64,000 bases of DNA, from NCBI GenBank assembly GCA_016704535.1, contig JADIZZ010000002.1, positions 310,001-374,000 on the forward strand, given 5' to 3'. The position numbers and the translations under genes were made by a program. Positions within the stretch are counted from its first letter, which is position 1, and each line of letters begins with the position of its first letter. The notes beneath the pieces are model-generated. The model did not search any database and was not told the origin of the DNA. It saw nothing but the letters and a program-made list of their open reading frames with translations. Source of the stretch: Betaproteobacteria bacterium (GTDB lineage Bacteria; Pseudomonadota; Gammaproteobacteria; Burkholderiales; Burkholderiaceae_C). Shown here piece after piece: positions 57,407-64,000 of this stretch.

Positions 57407-58811
57407 CCCGCAGGGTTCTGCCGTGGCGCCCGTGGCGGCCGGCGGCCCACGCTGGTTCGAGCTCGACCCCATCACGCGGCGGCGGCTGCAGCGCTTTCGC
57501 CGAATCAAGCGCGGCTGGTGGTCCTTCGTGATCCTGCTGGTGGCGATGGCGCTGTCGCTCATTGCGCCGCTGCTGGCCGAAAGCCGCGCGCTGGTGGTGT
57601 GGCACCAGGGCACGCTCTACCTGCCCACCTTCCAGTACCTGGAGATGAAGACCTTCGGCCAGGAGGCGCCGGTGGGCTGGGACGGCAACGAGATCGAGAC
57701 CGAGTACCTGCGGCTGCAGCGCGAATGGGACGTCGAACGTGTCATGCATGCCCGCGACCGTAATGCCGCCGGTGGCGACGCGGCCAAGCTGGCCGCGGTG
57801 GATGCGCGTTATCCCAACCGCGACAACTTCGTCGTGATGCCGCCGATCCCCTGGAACCCCTACCAGAACGACTTCTCCAGCAACGAGATCCTGCCCGAGA
57901 TTCAGCGTGCGTTGAACGCCGGCAACACCGACCGCGCCGAGCGCCTGGCGCGCCGCGACGGCCTGGCCGACCTGGCCGACGCCATCAACGACGGCAGCAT
58001 CAAGGCCCTGCTGGCCGACCCCGCCAAGTCACCCACCGGCACCGTGGCCGGGCTGGCGCGCACGGGCGCCCTGGCCTCGCTGAAGGGCCTGGGTGCACCA
58101 CCGCCGCACGCACCCAACGCTGCGCAGCGCCACTACCTGGGCACCGACGCGCAGGGCCGCGACGTGGCCTCGCGCTTGCTGTACGGCTTTCGCATCTCGA
58201 TCTTCTTCGCGCTCTTCCTCACGCTGTCGGCACAGATCGTGGGCACCATCATCGGCAGCCTGCAGGGCTACCTGGCGGGGCGCTTCGACATGATCAGCCA
58301 GCGTGTCATCGAAGTGCTGATCGCCATACCCGGCCTCTACGTCGTCATCGTGTTGGCGGCCTTGTTCCAGCCCACGTTCTGGATGCTGCTGGCCATCCTG
58401 GCGCTGTTCCAGTGGATAGGCATCACCTTCTTCATGCGCACCGAGATGTACCGCGAGAAGACGCGCGAATACTGCCTGGCCGCGCGCAGCTACGGCGCGT
58501 CGCACCTGCGCATCGTGTTCCGCCACCTGCTGCCCAATTGCCTGACGCCGCTGGTCACCTTCACGCCCTTCGCGGTGGTGGGTGCCATCTTTGCGTTGAC
58601 CGGCCTGGACTTCCTGGGCTACGGCCTGCCCGCGCCCACGCCCAGCTGGGGCGAGCTCATCGACCAGGCGCTGCAGACCCAGAACCGGGACAAGCTGTGG
58701 CTGATCCTGTCGCCCTTCACCGCGCTGACCATCACGCTGGTGCTGGTGGTGTTCATCGGTGAGTCGGTGCGTGAAGCCTTCGATCCCAAGCAGTTTGCGC
58801 GTTATGAGTAG
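57399..58811 (+). CDS. yejE: Oligopeptide ABC transporter permease, YejE type
   Basis: A 470-residue permease, longer than DppC because of a large periplasmic insert between helix 1 (WWSFVILLVAMALSLIAPLL) and helix 2, as in YejE. Charged repeats in the insert (NAGNTDRAERLARRDGLADL) form a helical region. After HYLGTDAQGRDVASRLLYGF come five helices with the EAA loop EYCLAARSYGASHLRIVFRH. The start is TTG 57399 with GAGGG upstream; the next in-frame GTG at 57423 is an alternative. It overlaps both neighbours by 8 bases, so the operon is tightly coupled. Confidence 0.92.
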   Translation: MSSPQGSAVAPVAAGGPRWFELDPITRRRLQRFRRIKRGWWSFVILLVAMALSLIAPLLAESRALVVWHQGTLYLPTFQYLEMKTFGQEAPVGWDGNEIETEYLRLQREWDVERVMHARDRNAAGGDAAKLAAVDARYPNRDNFVVMPPIPWNPYQNDFSSNEILPEIQRALNAGNTDRAERLARRDGLADLADAINDGSIKALLADPAKSPTGTVAGLARTGALASLKGLGAPPPHAPNAAQRHYLGTDAQGRDVASRLLYGFRISIFFALFLTLSAQIVGTIIGSLQGYLAGRFDMISQRVIEVLIAIPGLYVVIVLAALFQPTFWMLLAILALFQWIGITFFMRTEMYREKTREYCLAARSYGASHLRIVFRHLLPNCLTPLVTFTPFAVVGAIFALTGLDFLGYGLPAPTPSWGELIDQALQTQNRDKLWLILSPFTALTITLVLVVFIGESVREAFDPKQFARYE

Positions 58812-60798
58812 GTGCATCGTTCATCTGGGCCAGGCCCTGGCTTTTGCTGGGGCCTGGCTGCTGTTCATGCCCGCGCATGCGGCAGCGCCGGCGCAGGCCG
58901 CCAGTGCTGCCGCCCCTGCTGCCGTCCCTGTGGCCTCAAGTGCTGTCGCCAGCGCTGCCGCGGCGCGCGCCACCTTGCCGGCCGACATCCGCTGGGTCAC
59001 CAACGAAGAAGAACCGTCCATCGGCTCGGCCAAGGCCTTGCGCGGCGGTACGCTGAATTCGTCGATCGACTCGTATCCGCTGACCTTTCGTCTGGTGGGA
59101 CCGAACTCCAACGACGCCTTCGCCAACTGGAACCGCAAGTTCACGATGCTGTTCACGCTGACCACGCGTCACCCCAGCACCGACCGTTTCATCCCGTGGA
59201 TGGCCACGCATTGGGCGATTGCGCAGGACCAGCGCACGCTGTACTTCAAGCTCGACCGCGACGCGCGTTTCAGCGACGGCAAGCCCATAACCGCGCGCGA
59301 CTTCGTCTTCACCTGGCGGATGATGCAATCCGAGCACATCGTCTCGCCTTTCCACAACAGCTACGCCAAGCGTTTCTACGAGTCGGTGGACGCCATCGAC
59401 GACTACACGCTGCGTGTGGTGGGCACCCGGCCCAGTTGGCGGCCGATGGAAGACTACGCCGGACTGTGGCCCACGCCGGCGCATGCCACGGTGCTGGATG
59501 GCGACTGGGTCAAGCGCAGCAACAACCAGTTCCAGATCGCTCCTGGGCCCTACGTCGTCACCGCAGCCGTGCGTGGCGAGTCGGTCACCTTCAGCCGCGT
59601 GCCCAACTGGTGGGGCGATGGCAAGAAGCGCTTTCAGGGCCTCTTCAACTTCGACAAGATCCAGCTGCGCCAGATACCCAACGAACGACGGCTGGACTGG
59701 CTGCGCCGCGGTGAGCTCGACCTGATGCAGGAAACCACCGCGCGCACCTGGAACGAGGAGTACACCTTCCCGGCCGTGCGCAACGGCTGGCTCAAGCGCG
59801 CAAGGGTATTCGGCAGCCGTCCGGTGGGCATCTATGGCCTGCACATGAACCTTGAAGCGCCGATCTTCAAGAACAAGGACTTCCGCAAGGCCATGCAGTA
59901 CCTGTTCAATTTCGAGCGGGTCAACAGCAACCTGATGTTCGGTGACTTCACCCGACTGAGTTCCTTCTTCGAGGGCACGCCCTACGCCCTGCCTTCGCCC
60001 TGGCCCTATACCTTCGACCCTGCCAAGGCGCGTGAACACCTGGCCCTGGCGGGCTACAAGCGGCCGGCCGAGATACGTGCGCAGACGTGGTGGGGCCGGC
60101 TGGGCAACGTGATTTACGGCTTGCTCTTCACTCGCTCAGACACCGACGACGTGCTGGTCAACGCTAAGGGCGAGAAGGCCAGCTTCACCCTCATCTACGG
60201 CAGCAAGGGCGTGGAGCGCCACCTCACCGTGGTGCAGCAGGAGTTCCGCCGCGCTGGCGTGGACATGAAACTGCGCTTGCTGGAGCCCGGCACCGCCTTC
60301 GAGCGCGGGCTGGAGCGCAAGTACGAGATGACCATGACGGCCCGCACGTCGGGCTTCTACCCCGGCGTGCGCCAGTACCTGCACACCGAGTTCCAGCAGA
60401 AGACCAACAACAACAATATCTGGGGCTTCACCAACCCCGAGGTCGACGCGCTGATCGCCATCTACGAAGAAGACCTCGACGAGGGCAAACGCCTGCAGGC
60501 CATGCAGCGCATCGATGAAATCGTGCGCGAAGAGGCTTTCTACCTGCCGTTCTGGACCGGGGCCTTCACGCGCGTCGCCTACTGGGACTACATGCGCTTC
60601 CCCGACGACTGGCTGCCCAAGCGCACCGAGCAGTTGATCGACTGGATGGTGTACTGGATAGACCCGCAGCGCCGCGCCCAGTTGGCGCAGGACATGAAGG
60701 ACAACAAGCCCTGGCCGCTGGACAACGCCATCGACAAGGATCCCTGGGGCGTGCGCGCACCCGCGGCAAGGCGAGCAGCGCCCCTCTGCTGGCCATAG
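58804..60798 (+). CDS. yejA: Periplasmic oligopeptide-binding protein, YejA type
   Basis: A 664-residue SBP_bac_5 family receptor. The signal peptide runs to about residue 26 (LLFMPAHA) and is followed by an Ala/Pro linker. The receptor starts IRWVTNEEEPSIGSAKAL and has FKLDRDARFSDGKPITARDF and VFTWRMM, typical of peptide receptors. In this order (B-E-A) the receptor gene follows the permeases, unlike E. coli. Its last residues, about 11-14 after DPWG, appear to be a frame extension: the normal stop may have been lost together with the ATPase start (near 60768). Confidence 0.9.
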   Translation: MSRCIVHLGQALAFAGAWLLFMPAHAAAPAQAASAAAPAAVPVASSAVASAAAARATLPADIRWVTNEEEPSIGSAKALRGGTLNSSIDSYPLTFRLVGPNSNDAFANWNRKFTMLFTLTTRHPSTDRFIPWMATHWAIAQDQRTLYFKLDRDARFSDGKPITARDFVFTWRMMQSEHIVSPFHNSYAKRFYESVDAIDDYTLRVVGTRPSWRPMEDYAGLWPTPAHATVLDGDWVKRSNNQFQIAPGPYVVTAAVRGESVTFSRVPNWWGDGKKRFQGLFNFDKIQLRQIPNERRLDWLRRGELDLMQETTARTWNEEYTFPAVRNGWLKRARVFGSRPVGIYGLHMNLEAPIFKNKDFRKAMQYLFNFERVNSNLMFGDFTRLSSFFEGTPYALPSPWPYTFDPAKAREHLALAGYKRPAEIRAQTWWGRLGNVIYGLLFTRSDTDDVLVNAKGEKASFTLIYGSKGVERHLTVVQQEFRRAGVDMKLRLLEPGTAFERGLERKYEMTMTARTSGFYPGVRQYLHTEFQQKTNNNNIWGFTNPEVDALIAIYEEDLDEGKRLQAMQRIDEIVREEAFYLPFWTGAFTRVAYWDYMRFPDDWLPKRTEQLIDWMVYWIDPQRRAQLAQDMKDNKPWPLDNAIDKDPWGVRAPAARRAAPLCWP

Positions 60799-60836
60799 AA
60801 GACCTGCAGGTCGGCTTCGACGGCGAGACGGGTCGC

Positions 60837-61778
60837 GTGCGCGCGGTTGATGGCGTCTCGTTTTCCATTGCTGCCGGGCAGACCCTGGGCGTGGTGGGCG
60901 AGTCGGGCTGCGGCAAGAGCGTCACTGCGGCGTCCATCCTGCGCCTGGTGCCCAGCCCGCCGGGCGTGATGCTGGGTGGCGAGATCCGCTTCGACGGCCG
61001 CGACATCCTGGCCATGACGCGTGAAGAGCTGGCGGCGTTGCGCGGGCGCGAGATCGCCATGGTCTTCCAGGACCCGATGACCTCGCTGAACCCGGTGTTC
61101 ACGGTGGAAAGGCAGATGGGCGAGGTGCTGTCGCTGCGCTTCGGCCTCGGCCGTCAGGCCGCCGCCGAGCGCTCGATCGCCATGCTGCGCACCGTGGGCA
61201 TGCCCGACCCCGAGGCGCGGCTGGCGGTGTACCCGCACGAACTGTCGGGCGGCATGAAGCAGCGCGTGATGATCGCCATGGCGCTGCTGTGCGAACCGCG
61301 CCTGCTGATCGCCGACGAACCGACCACAGCGCTGGATGTGACGGTGCAGGCGCAGATCCTGCACCTGATGCGCGAGTTGCAGCGCAAGACCGGCACCGCG
61401 CTGCTCTTCATCACCCACGACATGGGCGTCATCGCCGAGATGTGCGATGCGGTGGTGGTGATGTACGCCGGTCGTGTCGTCGAGCGCCGCCCGGTGGTGG
61501 AACTCTTCGAAGCACCGCGCCACCCTTACACGCGCGGCCTGCTGAGCAGCATTCCGCGCCGCGGCACGGCGCACAAGGCACTGCTGCCCACCATCGAAGG
61601 CACGGTGCCTTCGCTGCTGAACCCACCGCCCGGTTGCCGCTTCGCGGCGCGCTGCCCCCACCGCGCCGCGCTGCCGGCCGAGTCACAGCGGCGCTGTGAC
61701 GAGGTCGACCCGCTGCCGGCTCCTGACGGTGACGGCTGGGTGGCCTGCCACTTTCCGCTGGGCGGGGCCCTGTCATGA
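60837..61778 (+). CDS. Oligopeptide ABC transporter ATPase 1 (YejF N-half/DppD type), start codon unclear
   Basis: A 313-residue ATPase as given from GTG 60837. Walker A GESGCGKSVTAASIL, signature ELSGGMKQRVMIAMA, Walker B LLIADEPTTALD and the C-terminal oligopeptide motif FAARCPHRA are complete. The reading frame continues upstream without a stop as APLLAIEDLQVGFDGETGR, the expected first strand, but no ATG, GTG or TTG precedes it. A GTG start would cut that strand off. Restoring three bases (ATG) at 60769-60771 would give MSSAPLLAIEDLQ and also a stop for yejA. Its stop overlaps the second ATPase gene by ATGA. Confidence 0.88.
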   Translation: MRAVDGVSFSIAAGQTLGVVGESGCGKSVTAASILRLVPSPPGVMLGGEIRFDGRDILAMTREELAALRGREIAMVFQDPMTSLNPVFTVERQMGEVLSLRFGLGRQAAAERSIAMLRTVGMPDPEARLAVYPHELSGGMKQRVMIAMALLCEPRLLIADEPTTALDVTVQAQILHLMRELQRKTGTALLFITHDMGVIAEMCDAVVVMYAGRVVERRPVVELFEAPRHPYTRGLLSSIPRRGTAHKALLPTIEGTVPSLLNPPPGCRFAARCPHRAALPAESQRRCDEVDPLPAPDGDGWVACHFPLGGALS

Positions 61779-62803
61779 CCGCGCCCTTGCTGGAAATCCG
61801 CGACCTGCACAAGCACTACCCGGTGCGCGGCGGCATCTTCAGCCGCACCGTGGGCACCGTGCGCGCGGTGGCGGGCGTCGACTTGACCGTGCACGCCGGG
61901 CAGACGCTGGGCCTGGTGGGCGAATCGGGCTGCGGCAAGTCCACCCTGGGCCGCACGCTGATGCGGCTGGAAGAGCCCACCAGCGGCCAGGTGCTGTTCG
62001 AAGGCCGCGACCTGGCGCAGGCGCGCGGCGACGAACTGTTCAAGCTGCGACGCGAGATACAGATGGTCTTCCAGGACCCCTACTCGTCGCTCAACCCGCG
62101 CCTGACGGTGGGCGAGATCGTGCGTGAACCGATGCTGGTGCACGGCATGGGCAGCAAGGCCGAGCAGGTCGAGCGCGTGCGCGAACTGCTGGCCACGGTG
62201 GGCCTGGGGGCCGATGCGCTGCAGCGCTACCCCAGCGAGTTTTCCGGTGGCCAGCGACAACGCATCGGCGTGGCGCGTGCGCTGTCGCTGAACCCGCGGC
62301 TGGTGATCGCCGACGAGCCGGTGTCGGCGCTGGACGTATCGGTGCAGAGTCAGGTGCTCAACCTGATGGTGCAGCTGCAGCGTGAACGTGGCCTGGCCTA
62401 CGTCTTCATCAGCCACGACCTCTCGGTGGTGGAACACGTGAGCGACGTGGTGGCCATCATGTACCTGGGGCGCATCGTCGAGATGGGCCCGGTGCGGCGC
62501 ATCTTCGACCAGCCCGCCCACCCCTACACCCGCGCCCTGATGCAGGCCATCCCTTCAGGCAACCCGCGCCAGCGGCGCGCCAGCGTGCCGCTGGCGGGCG
62601 AGGCGCCCAGCCCGATGGCCGTGCTGCCCGGTTGCGCCTTTGCTTCGCGCTGCCCTTACGCGACTGACGCCTGCCGGCAGGCGCCGCCTGCGCTGGAGCC
62701 GGTGGCCGTGGACGCGGCCGCGGCCGCAAACGGCACGCAGCCACACGTGGTGGCCTGCATCCGGCGTGACGAGATCGCTGCGCTGGCGGTGGCTGCGGGC
62801 TGA
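61775..62803 (+). CDS. Oligopeptide ABC transporter ATPase 2 (YejF C-half/DppF type)
   Basis: A 342-residue ATPase: PVRGGIFSRTVGTVRAV start, Walker A GESGCGKSTLGRTL, Q-loop FQDPYSSLNPRLTV, signature EFSGGQRQRIGVARAL, Walker B LVIADEPVSALD and the C-terminal FASRCPYATDAC cysteine motif typical of dipeptide/oligopeptide systems. In E. coli YejF the two ATPase halves are one chain; here they are separate genes joined by an ATGA overlap. It ends the operon. Confidence 0.94.
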   Translation: MTAPLLEIRDLHKHYPVRGGIFSRTVGTVRAVAGVDLTVHAGQTLGLVGESGCGKSTLGRTLMRLEEPTSGQVLFEGRDLAQARGDELFKLRREIQMVFQDPYSSLNPRLTVGEIVREPMLVHGMGSKAEQVERVRELLATVGLGADALQRYPSEFSGGQRQRIGVARALSLNPRLVIADEPVSALDVSVQSQVLNLMVQLQRERGLAYVFISHDLSVVEHVSDVVAIMYLGRIVEMGPVRRIFDQPAHPYTRALMQAIPSGNPRQRRASVPLAGEAPSPMAVLPGCAFASRCPYATDACRQAPPALEPVAVDAAAAANGTQPHVVACIRRDEIAALAVAAG

Positions 62804-62903
62804 AGCGCTGAAGCGCGATTGGCTTGCCGGGCTATGGGCGAACCGCTGGTCGGCTTACGGGCTGATCGCCCGAGGGGCGCCCGCCAGCAGGAGTCAACAG
62901 CCC

Positions 62904-63023
62904 TTACCAGCGCGGCGGCAGCTTCTTCAGCAGCACGATGCGCTCTCGCGAGACCTCGACGTAGCCGCCCCGCGCCAGGTCGTGCAGCAGCCGCTGGACC
63001 ATGGCCCGTGACGCGCCCAGTGC
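62904..63023 (-). pseudogene. C-terminal stump of a CRP/FNR-family regulator
   Basis: The minus strand reads AALGASRAMVQRLLHDLARG followed by GYVEVSRERIVLLKKLPPRW and TAA at 62904-62906. This is the recognition helix and wing of a CRP-type winged helix. Upstream the frame continues only as a short basic stretch without the cyclic-nucleotide-like domain, so the gene is truncated. ATG 62999 could start a 32-residue peptide but that is unlikely to be functional. Confidence 0.65.
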
Positions 63024-63295
63024 TGCATGTCGATGTCGAAAACGCGCTTGAGCAAGTGTGCCCAGGTCGTCAACTGACTTGCTTCAAGCCCGACATCCGC
63101 TTGCGACCGCTCATGGCCGGGCACGGCCCCGGGTCGCCCTGGGCTGCCGCTCCGTCGGGCAGGATCGTCATCTGGCAGGAACTCCTTGCGGGTGGAGCGC
63201 AGGCCGGTTCGCGGCCAGCGGCGCGCGTCGCTTCATCGGCGGTGCGGGCCGATTGCGCAGCGAGTTGCAGGCGCCACTGTCGCCGCCACGGCGGT
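63024..63295. other. Intergenic stretch with no recognisable gene
   Basis: Between the CRP stump and the CAAX-protease relative. It has lower coding quality, no ribosome site followed by a convincing frame on either strand, and no clear inverted repeat beyond weak GC-rich pairs. It may include the lost part of the CRP-type gene. Confidence 0.5.
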
Positions 63296-63979
63296 CTACC
63301 AGAATTGCCACTGCCCCGTGGCCACGACCCACGCGCCCAGCGCGCCGTTGGTGACGCCGTGCGCGATGACGGCCACCCACAGCTTGCCGCTGCGGATGTA
63401 GAGCCAGGCATAGGCCAGCCCGGCGATGGCGGCGGCCAGCCACAGCGTGTGTGCCAGCACGAAGACGAAGGTGCTGAGTACCACGGCGCGCAGGCCCACG
63501 CCGCGCGGCGGCACGGCCTCGAACACGGGGGACTGCAGCCAACGCATCAGGAAGGAACGCCAGAACAGCTCTTCCATCACCGGCACCAGCAGCGCCGCGC
63601 CGGCGATGCGCAGCACGATCAGCGGCCAGTCCAGCGCGCCGTCGGGTGTCTTCGGCACGAAGGGTTCGGCGGCCGCGGTGTCCAGCGTCATCCACGGGGC
63701 GTCGAGGTGGATCCACAGCACGAACACCGCCAGCCCCACGGCCACGGCCAGCAGGGCCTCGCGCGCGCTGGGCAGCGTCTGCAGCGCCAGCTCGCCGTAC
63801 TCGCGCCACCACAGCGCCAGCAGCGCCGCCGCCGCGCCAGCCTGCAGCGCGTAGAGCCAGCGCACGTCGAAACCCCAGCTGCCGTCGGCCGGCGCCACGC
63901 CGCGCAGCGCCAGCACCGCCATGAAGGCGACGAACGGCGCCACGCGCACGACGGCCGAACGGCGGATGCTCAGAATCAA
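63296..63979 (-). CDS. CAAX prenyl protease-related membrane protein, probably exosortase-associated
   Basis: A 227-residue inner-membrane protein with about six to seven helices. The CPBP/Abi motifs are MEELFWRSFLMRWL (EExxxR-like, Glu pair near residue 136), FVFVLAHTLW (FxxxH) and VAVIAHGVTNG (HxxxN/D). The pattern matches the PEP-CTERM-linked CAAX-like family often encoded beside exosortase genes. The start is TTG 63979 with GGAG 5 bases upstream; no ATG fits. Its upstream partner genes lie beyond the right edge of the window. Proposed role is intramembrane proteolysis. Confidence 0.75.
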   Translation of the reverse strand: MILSIRRSAVVRVAPFVAFMAVLALRGVAPADGSWGFDVRWLYALQAGAAAALLALWWREYGELALQTLPSAREALLAVAVGLAVFVLWIHLDAPWMTLDTAAAEPFVPKTPDGALDWPLIVLRIAGAALLVPVMEELFWRSFLMRWLQSPVFEAVPPRGVGLRAVVLSTFVFVLAHTLWLAAAIAGLAYAWLYIRSGKLWVAVIAHGVTNGALGAWVVATGQWQFW

Positions 63980-64000
63980 GTTAACTCCAGCCCCGCCAGA

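Noticed and set aside
1..64000. tRNA or rRNA genes
   Set aside because: No cloverleaf with a T-loop GTTCRA core in the right setting was recognised on either strand, though a tRNA scan was not possible here.

Overview
The window is GC-rich, tightly packed chromosomal DNA (about 68-70% GC by eye). Almost every gene product reads as a beta-proteobacterium of the order Burkholderiales, close to the Rubrivivax/Leptothrix/Methylibium group. The pointers are Bug-type solute receptors, a DUF502 protein, paired pilT/pilU, the yraN-diaA-dolP island, a PEP-CTERM-associated CAAX protease relative, and a family of CCCCCTYGGGGG-type intergenic repeats. I saw no rRNA, tRNA, CRISPR array or replication origin.

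Layout. 1-8 kb is a catabolic cluster: Bug receptor, serine/alanine-glyoxylate aminotransferase, FCD-type GntR regulator, and two FAD-linked D-2-hydroxyacid oxidases. The divergent promoter region carries two copies of a TTTGCATGCAAA palindrome. 8-16 kb holds housekeeping genes: cobalamin adenosyltransferase, DAHP synthase, DUF502, threonine dehydratase, TldD, Hsp20 and a DMT exporter. DAHP synthase is preceded by a complete-looking attenuator with a Phe/Tyr/Trp leader peptide. 16-23 kb has rsmI facing yraN-diaA-dolP, a beta-hydroxyacid dehydrogenase, pilU-pilT and the PLP-homeostasis gene. 23-28 kb has a secreted subtilase ending in GLVLSE repeats, then a membrane GGDEF-EAL protein followed by the stump of a second EAL domain.

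28-37 kb is centred on proline and glutamate: an Lrp-type regulator divergent from putA, then a thioredoxin-TPR protein, a DUF4397 lipoprotein, glutamate dehydrogenase and proC. Next come ubiA (split by a one-base frameshift), a TPR lipoprotein, prfC, psuG, a heme oxygenase and a bacteriophytochrome without a kinase domain. 45-53 kb holds katG, oxyR, recG, queA and tgt. 53-56.3 kb is the only clearly accessory stretch: a VapBC-type toxin-antitoxin pair with its own promoter/operator, a decayed IS110 element, a 129-bp inverted-repeat element and an IS91-family fragment. 56.3-62.8 kb is a YejABEF-type oligopeptide ABC transporter whose first ATPase gene has no normal start codon at its expected N-terminus. 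The window ends with the stump of a CRP-family regulator and a CAAX-protease relative.

The strongest signals outside ordinary genes are the aromatic attenuator, the PpsR-antagonist-type phytochrome next to its chromophore-making enzyme, the promoter/operator of the toxin-antitoxin pair, and several fresh-looking lesions (ubiA, the Yej ATPase start, the EAL stump).
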